NCBI GenBank assembly: GCA_021373255.1
Contig: JAJFTD010000187.1
Span: 1-47,907, forward strand
Reading direction: 5' to 3'
Source: a bacterium
GTDB lineage: Bacteria > Armatimonadota > UBA5829
DNA length: 47,907 nucleotides
A model generated the notes under the pieces. The model worked only from the letters and a program-made list of their open reading frames with translations. It had not been told where the DNA came from and made no database searches. Position numbers and translations under genes: made by a program. Shown in pieces: positions 24,696 through 34,054 of the stretch (the first letter of the stretch is position 1; the number at the start of each line of letters is the position of its first letter).

Positions 24696-25475
24696 GTGTT
24701 GAGAATAGCTAGTTTTAACGCAAACTCTATCCGCAACAGACTTGAGGTCATACTCAACTGGATGCGGGACAACGATGCCGACGCAGTCTGTGTGCAGGAG
24801 ACAAAGGTTCGGGACGAAGAGTTCCCCTTCCAGCCCATTCTCGATGCGGGTTATCATTGCGCGTTCAAAGGCCAAAAGTCGTTCAATGGTGTCGCCATAA
24901 TCACAAAACAGCCCCCGGAAGAAGTGCATATAGGCACCGGCAACGAAGTGTGGGATGAGGAAGCCCGGCTGATCAGGGTGCGGGTTGATGGGGTAAACAT
25001 CGTCAACACCTACATTCCGCAGGGCACATCTCCCGACTCCCCCAGGTTCACCTATAAGCTGGAGTGGATCAAGGCTATGCGGGACTATTTTGACCGCAGC
25101 TTCACACCGCAGGACCCGATTGTGTGGGTTGGTGACTTCAATGTCGCCCGAGAGTCGATTGATGTTTATGACCCTGAGGGTTTGGCTGGCTGTGTTTGTT
25201 ATCATCCTGCTGAACATGAGGCGTTGGACTACGTAACATCCTGGGGTTTCAAGGACATCTTCCGCAAACACCACGATGGCGAATCCAACTTATACACATT
25301 TTGGGACTATCGTGTGCCCAACGCTTTGAAGCGACGCATAGGTTGGCGTATCGACCATATATGGGCTACACAACCGTTGGCGGATAAGTCGACTAACTGC
25401 TGGGTCGATACAGCCCCGCGTCTCCTTGAAAAGCCATCAGACCACACATTCATAGCTGCGGATTTTGACAATTAG
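24696..25475 (+). CDS. xth: Exodeoxyribonuclease III
   Basis: A 259-residue AP endonuclease/3'-exonuclease of the ExoIII family. The motifs are RIASFNANSIRNR, VCVQETKV (metal Glu), NTYIPQG, GDFNVARESID, RIDHIWATQPL and SDHTFIAADF (catalytic Asp-His). It repairs abasic sites and blocked 3' ends in base excision repair. It starts at GTG 24696, 13 bases after the flavodiiron gene, so the two are probably one operon. Length is normal. Confidence 0.95.
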   Translation: MLRIASFNANSIRNRLEVILNWMRDNDADAVCVQETKVRDEEFPFQPILDAGYHCAFKGQKSFNGVAIITKQPPEEVHIGTGNEVWDEEARLIRVRVDGVNIVNTYIPQGTSPDSPRFTYKLEWIKAMRDYFDRSFTPQDPIVWVGDFNVARESIDVYDPEGLAGCVCYHPAEHEALDYVTSWGFKDIFRKHHDGESNLYTFWDYRVPNALKRRIGWRIDHIWATQPLADKSTNCWVDTAPRLLEKPSDHTFIAADFDN

Positions 25476-25493
25476 CCTCGATTGGCATAGAAT
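25465..25493 (+). promoter_or_regulatory. Promoter of the secreted propeller gene
   Basis: -35 TTGACA (25465-25470) overlaps the end of xth; 17-base spacer; -10 TAGAAT (25488-25493). Confidence 0.6.
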
Positions 25494-25535
25494 TCGCACT
25501 GTATCCCAGGGGCAATAGACAGGCGCAACGCTACT

Positions 25536-25559
25536 GAGAACGGCAAGGCTGCTGTTCTC
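25536..25559 (+). promoter_or_regulatory. Hairpin directly upstream of ribosome site
   Basis: GAGAAC-G-GCA pairs with TGC-T-GTTCTC around AGGC, ending immediately before AAAGGAG. The position recalls the hairpin at 2527-2551 before the lipoprotein gene. Confidence 0.4.
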
Positions 25560-25572
25560 AAAGGAGATTCAC

Positions 25573-27453
25573 CTGTCTACTCACACTACCTTTCGGCTGT
25601 TTATATTGGGTGCAATCCTGCTGGTGGCTTCCCCGATGCATGCGGGGGTGCTCTCACAGACCGTCCTGCTTACAAAGTGTAAGAACATCACCGTTTGGCA
25701 GCGCTTTGATCGGTGGTTGATGGTTACGGAGGACCAAACCGACGGCCGCGTCTGCTACTTCTTTGACCCCGTTACCCACTCCAGACTTAATTTTAAGAAT
25801 GCTCTCCCCGGTGCATGGATTCCAATGGGTTCGGCCATAAAGTGGCTGATGTATGTAGATCATTACCAAGGTTTCGACCGATTGATGGCGCATGATGTCG
25901 ATTGGCAGACTTACCATGTTGTGAGGGAAGTATCGCGGAACCAGATCCCATGTGGAATGGTGGGCAACAAGTGCTTTTTCGGCGAATACCGCGCTGCCAT
26001 GTCCGGCGACCACTACCCGGTTGACATCTATTGGGCCGATCTTGAGCGTGGTGGCTGCTATCTGTTCTGTGCCAGCGATTCAGATAAGAGCCAGTTCGCG
26101 CACGATGGCAATCTAATGGTTTACAGAGCTTATAACGAGCCGGGGGATGTCCGTATATGTGGATACTACTTCAATGGCACCGGTGAATTTGAGATCGTGC
26201 GGCGCGATGGCATAGAGCCGTCGGTATGTGGCAATCTTGTTGCGTGGGCTGAGGCCAACGGGTCCGGCTGGAACATAGTTGCTAAGGACCTCTCCACTGG
26301 CGAACTGCGCACCATCACCTACACCACCGCCAACCCTCCAAGGCCGGAAGCAGGCAAAGGAGCGATTTTCTGGCAAGCCAGTTCCTCCACCACCGGTTTG
26401 GATATATACGGCTACGATTGGGCGACCGGCACACAGTTCACCGTCACCAGCGCGTCCGGCAACCAAACAAGGCTTCGCGTCTGCAATGACCTCGTTACAT
26501 GGGTGTCAGGTCTATCGCCCAGCGAGATTTTGTATGGTGCTTATATTGCATCTCCCAGCCAGATCACCGATCTTCGAGCGTCTGCCATAACAGATTCGTC
26601 AGTATACCTCACATGGACCTCTGTCGGTGCAGGCACATCTTATGACCTTCGCATGAGAACAGACGCGCCTATCACCACTGATAACTGGGCCACATCGACT
26701 CCTATAAACGGACTTCCCGCGCCAGGCGCAGCGGGACAAACCGAGAAATTCATAACGCAGCCCCTTAGCCCCGAATACCATTATTTTGCCCTTAAAGCAA
26801 CGCTCAGCAGTGGCGTCACAACGCCGCTCTCAAATAGCATTTGCGTTTACATTCCAGAGCATTTGGAGCTTCCAAATACGTGTGACGGGGTGTATGTTAG
26901 CTTTACCGGAGTAGTAAGCGGCATCGGATCAGATGGGGCAGTATACTGTCAGCGGGATACCGGCGTCGGCGCGGTCCGAGCAGTGCCGCTGGCTGTTCCT
27001 ACGTCGGTCGGCATTGGTGATAATGTAATAGTGACCGGCAAACTTATTCGCGACGATGGACTGTGTGGTCCCGTTCTTGCTGGATGTGAGATCACCCCGC
27101 TTGGGTCTACTGCACCCGTTCGATGCCTAGCGATGAGCAACAAGTGCGTGGGTGGGGCGGTATCTATTGTGGATGGCAATCATGAGTCAGGCCCGCTTGC
27201 TAATTTGTTCGCTCTCACAAAAACGTGGGGCAGAGTGTCCGGGTTTAGCAAGGGGATAGGCTGCTCGTTTTATATCAACGATGGCTCAATTAGTGGAGAA
27301 CCCGGAGCCCATGTAATATGCCCTTATGCTCCACCCACTGGCCTTACCGATGGTTCGTTTGTGGTTGTGGAAGGCATACAGCGCGTTTCACGCTCTGATG
27401 GGCGAGAGATAGAGGTGGTCAGGCCAGGCGCTATTGCATTATATGCCGAATAA
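25573..27453 (+). CDS. Secreted propeller, Fn3 and OB-like domain protein
   Basis: About 626 residues. The N-terminus (TTFRLFILGAILLVASPMHAG) is a signal peptide. Residues about 30-325 contain repeated strands with WY/FD patterns (RWLMVTED, KWLMYVDH, NLMVYRAYNEPG, GNLVAWAEANGSG, DLVTWVSGL), suggesting a TolB-like beta-propeller. Residues about 330-425 are a fibronectin type III domain (QITDLRASAITDSSVYLTWT). Residues about 440-625 are OB-like, with IGDNVIVTGKLI and DGSFVVVEGIQ. The ribosome site GGAG (25563-25566) fits a CTG codon at 25573, giving a complete signal peptide; the first conventional start is TTG 25606, with no ribosome site. Probably an extracellular binding protein; ligand unknown. 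Confidence 0.75.
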   Translation: MSTHTTFRLFILGAILLVASPMHAGVLSQTVLLTKCKNITVWQRFDRWLMVTEDQTDGRVCYFFDPVTHSRLNFKNALPGAWIPMGSAIKWLMYVDHYQGFDRLMAHDVDWQTYHVVREVSRNQIPCGMVGNKCFFGEYRAAMSGDHYPVDIYWADLERGGCYLFCASDSDKSQFAHDGNLMVYRAYNEPGDVRICGYYFNGTGEFEIVRRDGIEPSVCGNLVAWAEANGSGWNIVAKDLSTGELRTITYTTANPPRPEAGKGAIFWQASSSTTGLDIYGYDWATGTQFTVTSASGNQTRLRVCNDLVTWVSGLSPSEILYGAYIASPSQITDLRASAITDSSVYLTWTSVGAGTSYDLRMRTDAPITTDNWATSTPINGLPAPGAAGQTEKFITQPLSPEYHYFALKATLSSGVTTPLSNSICVYIPEHLELPNTCDGVYVSFTGVVSGIGSDGAVYCQRDTGVGAVRAVPLAVPTSVGIGDNVIVTGKLIRDDGLCGPVLAGCEITPLGSTAPVRCLAMSNKCVGGAVSIVDGNHESGPLANLFALTKTWGRVSGFSKGIGCSFYINDGSISGEPGAHVICPYAPPTGLTDGSFVVVEGIQRVSRSDGREIEVVRPGAIALYAE

Positions 27454-27455
27454 AA

Positions 27456-27485
27456 AAGTGAAGGGGCACGCCGAAGCAGTGCCCC
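27456..27485 (-). terminator. Bidirectional terminator hairpin
   Basis: GGGGCAC (27463-27469) pairs with GTGCCCC (27479-27485), between convergent genes. On the minus strand a TTCACTTTTTT tract follows, so it best serves the isomerase-like gene. Confidence 0.6.
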
Positions 27486-27495
27486 ATATAATAAT

Positions 27496-28248
27496 CTACT
27501 TATTGCCTTTAGCCAGACCCTTGGAAGTGAGATATTCATAACTCTTCTTCACTGCTTCCAGCATATCAGTGGCGCACTCGTCGAGTTCAACAATTACCCA
27601 CTGCAGCGTGTTCTCATCAGCCGCACCGATGATAGATGGGATATCCATTACGCCTGAGCCCACTGCTGTGTGCGGTTGGCCTTTCACGCCGGGCCCATCT
27701 TTGATGTGGAGTAATGGCATTCTGGAGCTATACTTGGATACTATTTTAGCTGGGTTAGCGCCTCCGACCTGCGTCCAGTAGACATCCAACTCGCTGTAGA
27801 TCTCCGGTGCATTCTCCATCAGAATATCAAACACATATCGACCATCTACTTTGTCAAACTCCCACCAATGGTTATGGATCGCAAAATCCATTCCGTGAGG
27901 TTTGATCAGTTCCGCCGCCATGTTGAACTTATCCGCCGCGACACACACAGCGTCCATGGTGCCGAATGCATCAGGGCCGAATCCCGTGACTACCCACTTA
28001 TTTCCAAGTGCAAGCTCGACATTTACTATATCCTTCACACTTTCCTTCGTAGGAAGGCCGGTGTGGCTGCTGGATACCCTCAGCCCAAGATCGTCGACCA
28101 ATTTAGCGATCTCTTTGGGGTCATAGCCATGTAACCCCGCAAACTCAACGCCTACATAGCCTATATCGGCCACTGCCTTGAGGACTCCAGGGAAATCTTT
28201 TGCTGCTGCTTCACGCAATGAATAGAGCTGGATTGCAACTGGTTTCAA
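27496..28248 (-). CDS. Sugar phosphate isomerase/epimerase-family TIM barrel
   Basis: A 250-residue xylose isomerase-like TIM barrel: AIQLYSLREA at strand 1, YVGVEFAGLHGYDP, LRVSSSHTGLP, FAIHNHWWEF, YSELDVYWTQVGG, LLHIKDG and WVIVELDE. The Glu/His/Asp/Glu metal ligands of the family appear to be in place. It probably isomerises or epimerises a sugar or inositol derivative; substrate unknown. Start is TTG 28248 behind AGGAGAG. No transporter or kinase is adjacent. It is a single-gene unit. Confidence 0.85.
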   Translation of the reverse strand: MKPVAIQLYSLREAAAKDFPGVLKAVADIGYVGVEFAGLHGYDPKEIAKLVDDLGLRVSSSHTGLPTKESVKDIVNVELALGNKWVVTGFGPDAFGTMDAVCVAADKFNMAAELIKPHGMDFAIHNHWWEFDKVDGRYVFDILMENAPEIYSELDVYWTQVGGANPAKIVSKYSSRMPLLHIKDGPGVKGQPHTAVGSGVMDIPSIIGAADENTLQWVIVELDECATDMLEAVKKSYEYLTSKGLAKGNK

Positions 28249-28671
28249 ATCTGCTCACTCTCCTACTTTAAACGGCATTTCCGGCATTTTTCCGCGCAGC
28301 CGGACAACGCGATATATCCTGTTAATGATAAGAGACAGCCACCCCATAATCCTCCCCCTTTTTTCAGTTTTCCAATACTGCTTTCCACGTAAATGTCTGC
28401 AAGCTATTCTTTGCTAAATATTAAGAAACTAACACATAGCCACCACGCTGTGTTCTTTAGATTTGTGTGCTTGTCACGTGTGTGTAACATTTATGCCGGG
28501 TAACACTTCGTTCGTATAGGCGTGATAGGCGTGGCAGGACGGCTGACTTCGCATTCTGACAGAGTGGGGAAAGGAGGTAGGCTGCTCACGGCACACAAGT
28601 GAATAGGCCGTGCCAACACGCGATATTACTGCTTATAAAGACTACCCGAAAACATGTTTTGACAGGGGGTA
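28249..28671. other. 423-base divergent intergenic region
   Basis: It lies between the isomerase gene (minus) and a secreted protein gene (plus). A hairpin CACGGC/GCCGTG occurs at 28587-28612, and a direct GATAGGCGTGGCAGG-like G-rich patch near 28520. No clear -10/-35 pair, tRNA or open frame was found. Confidence 0.35.
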
Positions 28672-29526
28672 ATGGGGAAAATGACGTATCTCAAACCATT
28701 CTACAGATTGCTCTTTGTAGTTATGCTGCTTGGCCTGTTGGTCGCAGTGCCGTATCGAGTAGGCTGTGCTCAAGTAAGTTGTCCTCCGATGTCGGATGGC
28801 GTCCATGGTGTGCAGTGCCAGGTGCCGGTGACATTTACGAGCGATGGCTGGGTCTATTTCAGTAATCCATACAACGGCATCATCCCTAATGGGGTGTTGT
28901 ACAATCGCTTCCCAATAGTGTTTAGAGATTTCTACTTCTTTGGGAAACTCTATCATAATCAGATCTTGGTAGGTGCGCCACTTAACGTTTACAATCGTGG
29001 ATACCATTCGATTCAGTTCGATGGAGTTGCATTTGGCCTGAGCCAGCTTGTGAATATTCTTGCCGGCAGCGGGCCTTGTGATCGCCTATTCCTTGCATAC
29101 AAGAACCCGAGCTACCTGCTTAACAAATATGGACAAAAGACCTACAACGATCTAGCCTCTGAAACTCTGGCGCTGACACTCAATATCGCCTACAACGATA
29201 TGCGCCAGATGCCCAGGACTCCTGGCTACGACCTTGAGTGTTTTGTTGTAAAATATGGCATTCTCAGGGGTAGGACTGTTGGTGATGTACTCAAGATCGC
29301 AAACAAGGTCCTTGCTGGTGTAGCCCCGTGTACTCTGGGCTTGAATCCTCCGGATGATCCGAGCAATATGGAACAGGGATGCGAAAATCTGGAGGAAATC
29401 CTTGAGGCAATCAATGCGAATTACGAATTCATTAATTATGGCCTTACAGTGGATCGTGGCTACCTGAAACCAAATGTTGCGTTTGGCCTCCCCGGTACTC
29501 CGCACCCTGCTGTTGTGGCCTATTAG
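28672..29526 (+). CDS. Secreted protein, unknown function
   Basis: A 284-residue protein with a signal peptide (FYRLLFVVMLLGLLVAVPYR) and mature cysteines (SCPPMSDG, CQVPV, GPCDR, LECF, APCTLG, GCENLE), six or more, suggesting disulfides in an extracellular setting. The middle contains aromatic-rich strands (YNRFPIVFRDFYFFGKLYHNQ) and the end helical segments. No family recognised. A GGGGG site precedes the ATG and a strong terminator follows, so it is monocistronic. Confidence 0.7.
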   Translation: MGKMTYLKPFYRLLFVVMLLGLLVAVPYRVGCAQVSCPPMSDGVHGVQCQVPVTFTSDGWVYFSNPYNGIIPNGVLYNRFPIVFRDFYFFGKLYHNQILVGAPLNVYNRGYHSIQFDGVAFGLSQLVNILAGSGPCDRLFLAYKNPSYLLNKYGQKTYNDLASETLALTLNIAYNDMRQMPRTPGYDLECFVVKYGILRGRTVGDVLKIANKVLAGVAPCTLGLNPPDDPSNMEQGCENLEEILEAINANYEFINYGLTVDRGYLKPNVAFGLPGTPHPAVVAY

Positions 29527-29547
29527 TTACAGATCGCTGATATTTGA

Positions 29548-29584
29548 CAGGGTCCGGAGCAAGAAAACCCGGACCCTGCTTTTG
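29548..29584 (+). terminator. Rho-independent terminator
   Basis: CAGGGTCCGG (29548-29557) and CCGGACCCTG (29569-29578) form a perfect 10-bp stem followed by CTTTTG. Confidence 0.8.
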
Positions 29585-29647
29585 TATTTAATCGCGACAA
29601 CGCGAATGAGCGAAAACGCGAAAAGATACGAAGAAATAACGCAAGTT

Positions 29648-29674
29648 GTTTCGGGAAACCCTTTTTCCCGAAAC
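29648..29674. repeat. GTTTCGGGA-type intergenic hairpin
   Basis: GTTTCGGGAAA (29648-29658) and TTTCCCGAAAC (29664-29674) are perfect 11-base inverted repeats. Same core as at 3124-3208, 41065-41090 and 41152-41177. Confidence 0.6.
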
Positions 29675-29767
29675 CGCCCCTCGGGCAACAGTGGTTCTGA
29701 AAGAACTGCGAGAGCCGGACGCACTCTCTTCTTCAGCGTCTTAATATCTCCTTAGTGTTTAAGCGAT

Positions 29768-31216
29768 TCAAAGACTTGGCGTAATCTCCTCTTCTTCCTC
29801 GATTTCCACTTCTTCTCTATGTGCTCCAAGGTAGCTGATAACCGGCACCGCTGCGGCTGCGACGGCTGCGGTGGCCGCCAGGCTTTTGAGTAGTGTGCTT
29901 GCCTGAGCTGGTTTCCCTGCCTCGCCGGTTAGTTTGCCTCTCATTGTCGTGGCCATTTCGTACATCCTCAGACCTGGCTCATAAAGTGACCCAAATCCCA
30001 AGGATTCTACCATCTCATGCTGCATATACGATTGTGGCACCGGGTTACCAGGCACGAACTTTACCCTGGGATCATACTTATATTTGTCTTTTGCGGAGTC
30101 GTCCAGGACTATATATGGCCCCTCGCGCAGATGCTTTTCAAAGAGTGGGTCTTCCGCCTCACCGAACATAAACGTGGGTGTCCCCTTGCTCGTAAACAAA
30201 TCCCACAATCCGGCTTTCAGCCATGCGTCGGCGATGGTCTTCCAATGGCCGAGTGTGCCCTCAATAATCCCTCCAGACCCACTGCCGACTATCACGTTGC
30301 ATGGGTATCGATGCACCCCAGGGTCAGCGGGTTTGACCTGTACGGTGGCTTCGGCTAACGGCACGCCCTTTATGTCCGTTCTTGCCAGGTCATAAATCCC
30401 AACTCCCATCTTTTCCGCTTCTTTAGCCATCCGAATATGCTGCCAGTCCAGCGAGAACAGCTTTGTGACCGTTACATCTGCAGCCACCGGATCATCGGAT
30501 GCAATGATATAACCCCACCAAAACGCGTCGTTGGACCCCGGGCCCTGCCCTTCGCCTGCAACCATTCCATCAAACACAGTTAGCGCGGGGCGATAACGTT
30601 TGAGCAACTCAGCGTTCCCCTGGTAATATGGGTCCACATCTTTCTGGGTATGCAGCCTGAAGCTCATCGGCATAAGCCCGACCCAGTTCTTGCATGCCCC
30701 CGATATCGGGTCCACAAAATGAGTCTTGGCTTTCGGACAGTCGATGAACACATCCACACGTTCCAGTGCCTCGGCTACCGGCATATACCGCACGGGCGCA
30801 TCTTCGCCGAAGTCCACCACAGTGTGAGAAACCTCGTCGAGATATATCATAAATGCTCCCATGTCTTTGATCGCAGTCGCCATTCCTGTGATGCTCATTA
30901 CCCTGCGTGTGGACTGCGCATGGCCTGCCGACTCAACCACCCAAACTTCTTTCGCTCCCGCGTCCTTGCACATCTTGATCAATGAGATTACCATACGTGG
31001 TGACGTGGTGGAACCGTCGGTGTCCAGTTTGAAAAGTGTCTGGTTTGGCTTGATGGCTACAATCTGTCCATTTTTCACGAACGCGCCAATGCCTCCCAGC
31101 AGGCCGACAGCATCTTTCACAGCTTTGTCTACCGATCCCTGTCGCATTTTCTTGTCATTGACCTTTACAATGCCTACAGTCGCCCTTTCTTTTTGGACCT
31201 CGGGTATAGGGCTCAT
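29768..31216 (-). CDS. DUF362 family protein with acidic C-terminal tail
   Basis: A 482-residue protein. Residues about 10-300 match DUF362: VAIKPNQTLF, SPRMVISLIKMCKDAGAKEVWVVES (in parts), PKAKTHFVDPISGACKNWVGLMP, TVFDGMVAGEGQGPG, IIASDDPVAADVTVTKLF. Members that bind iron-sulfur clusters have extra CxxCxxC motifs, which are absent here. The C-terminus has an Ala-rich hydrophobic segment (LAATAAVAAAAVPVISYLG) and ends EEVEIEEEEEITPSL, so it may be tail-anchored. Function unknown. GGAAG upstream supports the ATG. It diverges from the glycosidase gene across a nested palindrome. Confidence 0.85.
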   Translation of the reverse strand: MSPIPEVQKERATVGIVKVNDKKMRQGSVDKAVKDAVGLLGGIGAFVKNGQIVAIKPNQTLFKLDTDGSTTSPRMVISLIKMCKDAGAKEVWVVESAGHAQSTRRVMSITGMATAIKDMGAFMIYLDEVSHTVVDFGEDAPVRYMPVAEALERVDVFIDCPKAKTHFVDPISGACKNWVGLMPMSFRLHTQKDVDPYYQGNAELLKRYRPALTVFDGMVAGEGQGPGSNDAFWWGYIIASDDPVAADVTVTKLFSLDWQHIRMAKEAEKMGVGIYDLARTDIKGVPLAEATVQVKPADPGVHRYPCNVIVGSGSGGIIEGTLGHWKTIADAWLKAGLWDLFTSKGTPTFMFGEAEDPLFEKHLREGPYIVLDDSAKDKYKYDPRVKFVPGNPVPQSYMQHEMVESLGFGSLYEPGLRMYEMATTMRGKLTGEAGKPAQASTLLKSLAATAAVAAAAVPVISYLGAHREEVEIEEEEEITPSL

Positions 31217-31248
31217 ATATCCACTTCCTTTCGTTGTTTTGCCGGTGT

Positions 31249-31316
31249 CGCATTATTCACCACCGATGAATACCGCAAGCATTAGTGCGGTATTCAGTTT
31301 CATCACGAATAATGCG
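31249..31316. repeat. Nested palindrome between divergent genes
   Basis: Outer arms CGCATTATTC (31249-31258) and GAATAATGCG (31307-31316) and inner arms GAATACCGCA (31268-31277) and TGCGGTATTC (31286-31295) are all perfect 10-base pairs. It lies between the DUF362 and glycosidase genes. Confidence 0.7.
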
Positions 31317-31474
31317 AGCTGGTGTTGTGTCCCGCTGTTATTACCCCAAAAGCCCCACCGGTTATGTCGGTTTGTTGGTTGTTTGCCGAGATCGGCTCCC
31401 GGGTAACCAAACTTTGACACTCGCTCAATCAGGCTGGAAGCAGTGCAATTGGTTGTATTTGGAGGCTAGATAGC

Positions 31475-34051
31475 GTGAATATTATCGGGACTGCGATGGA
31501 TTGGGCTGAGGCGCTTACGGAAACTGTGTTTGATCCGGAGTCCCGCCCGGCGGGATTTGCTGAGCCGCACTACCACGTCTCCGAAAAGGTCACCGTGTCC
31601 CGTGACCATGGTATTTACGTCTATCACCTGCCTGACGACCAACTAGGGCAAGGATCCTCATTGGGTAATGGGAATGCGTGGGCGGAGACAAAGGGTAATG
31701 GTGACATGCTCAGCTTCTTTAGCATTGAAGCGGGTGCCCGGGTGATGGGCGGCATGTCCGTTACATATAATATTCCATTTACCGACCTTTCCACATATGG
31801 AGCTCCAGCCCCACAGCCCAATCATACCAAACCAGCCAAGTTTACTCGTACAATGCCATCTGCTGTTGGATCAATCCATCTTCATCCAGCCTATCAACAG
31901 CGGGAGTTTGTGATAGGGGACGGAGTACAAATACTTGAGACATTTTATCTCCCGCGCACCGGTCTGGATGATCCTGCTGCTGCGTGCGAGGTTGTGCTGG
32001 TGCGGAATCGTACCCCGCACCCGATTGGACTGACGCTTGTTGCAAGTTTGGACCCCAGAGGCCACAGTCCCCTTGATATGGTTGCAGAAGCGGACGAGTC
32101 ACGAAGTGCGATTATCGCATGGAACCAATCTCAACCAAATTGGGTGCGGGTGTTCGGTGGGGTGGGATACACCGACGGCTATTGGGCTACTACCGATCAT
32201 GAGGAAGCCTACAGCCCGCGCTGCCCACTTCCGAACCGGGTGGATGGCAGTGGGGATTTGATCGCATCGGTGCAGTTCGACTTGCTTGTGCTCCCATATC
32301 AGCAGCGCAAGGTGCGAGTGGTGGCGGCATTTTCACCAAACGGTAAGGCCGAAGCCGTTCGCGCTTATGATAGAATCATTGCCCACGGTTCAGCTCTCAA
32401 GGACACCGTCGAGCACTACAACTCGCTCCTGCAAACAGCCGTGGTCGATATGCCGGACCATCTTCTCAGCACCGGCGTGCAGTGGGCGAAGGCGTGTGTG
32501 CTCCGCCCGGTCTCTCGCTACAAAATAGGGACAGCAGTTACCAACGACCCCGGCAGGTCCACTCACCTGGTCGGGCGTGACACGGCGTGGTATGCCCACG
32601 GATGTGACTTCATCAAACCCGAATTATCGTGTGATCTACTCGAGGTGTTCGCAAAGAATCAAAGGGGGGATGGTCTCATTGCCGAGTACATCGACGGCAA
32701 TACCGGCAAGAGTGAAGACTATGGCTTCAATATCAACGATAATACCCCGCTATACCTGCTCGCGGTCGATCACCACATAAAGCTCACCGGTCACCACGGC
32801 TGCCTCGAATACCTTTACGATAGCGCCCGCCGCGCGGCTGAGTTGATCCTGAGAGAGCGAAATGAGCAGGGGCTAGTGAGGTGCAAGGCCGACGGCATGG
32901 GCGGCAGGGGTGTATGTGGGTGGCGGAATGTCCTGGAGCACGACCGGATCAGCGGAGTGGTAACGGAAGTAAACGCTGAGTGCTATGCTGCACTTCGTGG
33001 CATGGCAGATCTTGCGGAAATTCGCGGCTACCGTGAAGAAGCCAGGCGCTATCTGCAGGAGGCTTCCGACCTCCGTGAGCAAATCAACAAGCACCTGCTG
33101 AATCCTGACAATGGCCTTTATCTCCTTAATATTGACCTGGATGGCGACCGCAACACCCAAGTCACGTGTGATCAGGTTTTTCCACTTATGTTCGGTGTCG
33201 CCGATCCTGAGACGGCTGAGATCATCACCGCTCGTCTTTCCGAACACGACTTCAGGACTGCAGGTGGTATCAGGGTTGTTCCATCGGAAGATCCGCGTTA
33301 CGATCCATCCTTTGAGGCCGGATGCATGGGTGGTGTGTGGCCGGGGGTTACGTGGTGGTACGCAATGAGCGCGTCGAAGACCAACCCCAGGACCGTATCA
33401 GACTCCTTGCGCAGAGCTTATGAGCACTATGTGTCGGACCCAAAGGTTTATAACACCGTGCCCGGCCAGTTTAGTGAGTGGTCGGATGGCCAAACACTGG
33501 TCAATCGTGGAATGCGCCTGTCACCATGGGATTCACCGCGTTTTCTGTGGGCGGCTGTGGAGGGTTTGGCCGGTATTAAATTACGCGCGAATGGTGTGGA
33601 ACTGGACCCGCGTTTCCCAAGCGATTGGCGATGGCTGCGTGTGCATAAAGTGGCGTACCGGGATGGTTGGTTGTCTTTCTTTCTCACCAGGCAAGTCGAT
33701 GGGCTGCACGTATATACAATCAACTCTTTGGGCTGCGAGCATACCTGTCACGTCTACACGGACGAATTGGACGAGGGGGCGGAGGCAATTACCACCGGCA
33801 TCAGCACATCGGCATTCAGGCGTGAAGAGGAAACGCTCATCTGCCTTGGAAACAGCCTGACCGAGCCCATCCTCGGTCCATTTCTTACCCACCACTCGCT
33901 GTGTTCTTATTCGCATTACAAGGTGATGACGCTGAGCAGTCACCACGACTCTTGGGTTGATATGGGTGTGATGACGGGATTAAATCTCCAACGCCTGGTA
34001 GTTCGCGTAGAGCCAAAGGGATACGCGCTATATCGATTTATCAGACAATAG
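31475..34051 (+). CDS. (alpha/alpha)6-barrel glycoside hydrolase
   Basis: An 858-residue protein without a signal peptide, so probably cytoplasmic. Residues 1-290 are beta-rich. From about 310 a helical barrel begins with GRDTAWYAHGCDFIKPELS, NQRGDGLIAEYIDG, EDYGFNINDNTPLYLLAVDHH, ARRAAELILRERNEQGLVR, VTEVNAECYAALRGMADLAE and WPGVTWWYAMSA. This is the pattern of amylo-alpha-1,6-glucosidase, GH63 and related debranching or trimming enzymes. Acidic catalytic candidates lie in GRDTAW and in EWSDGQ. Substrate not assignable. The start is GTG 31475 with GGAGG nine bases upstream. Its stop is three bases from the convergent hydrolase gene. Confidence 0.82.
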   Translation: MNIIGTAMDWAEALTETVFDPESRPAGFAEPHYHVSEKVTVSRDHGIYVYHLPDDQLGQGSSLGNGNAWAETKGNGDMLSFFSIEAGARVMGGMSVTYNIPFTDLSTYGAPAPQPNHTKPAKFTRTMPSAVGSIHLHPAYQQREFVIGDGVQILETFYLPRTGLDDPAAACEVVLVRNRTPHPIGLTLVASLDPRGHSPLDMVAEADESRSAIIAWNQSQPNWVRVFGGVGYTDGYWATTDHEEAYSPRCPLPNRVDGSGDLIASVQFDLLVLPYQQRKVRVVAAFSPNGKAEAVRAYDRIIAHGSALKDTVEHYNSLLQTAVVDMPDHLLSTGVQWAKACVLRPVSRYKIGTAVTNDPGRSTHLVGRDTAWYAHGCDFIKPELSCDLLEVFAKNQRGDGLIAEYIDGNTGKSEDYGFNINDNTPLYLLAVDHHIKLTGHHGCLEYLYDSARRAAELILRERNEQGLVRCKADGMGGRGVCGWRNVLEHDRISGVVTEVNAECYAALRGMADLAEIRGYREEARRYLQEASDLREQINKHLLNPDNGLYLLNIDLDGDRNTQVTCDQVFPLMFGVADPETAEIITARLSEHDFRTAGGIRVVPSEDPRYDPSFEAGCMGGVWPGVTWWYAMSASKTNPRTVSDSLRRAYEHYVSDPKVYNTVPGQFSEWSDGQTLVNRGMRLSPWDSPRFLWAAVEGLAGIKLRANGVELDPRFPSDWRWLRVHKVAYRDGWLSFFLTRQVDGLHVYTINSLGCEHTCHVYTDELDEGAEAITTGISTSAFRREEETLICLGNSLTEPILGPFLTHHSLCSYSHYKVMTLSSHHDSWVDMGVMTGLNLQRLVVRVEPKGYALYRFIRQ

Positions 34052-34054
34052 AGA

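Noticed and set aside
28599-28865. An 88-codon open frame overlapping the start of the secreted protein gene at 28672.
   Set aside because: It lies in another frame of a gene with a clear signal peptide and has no ribosome site.
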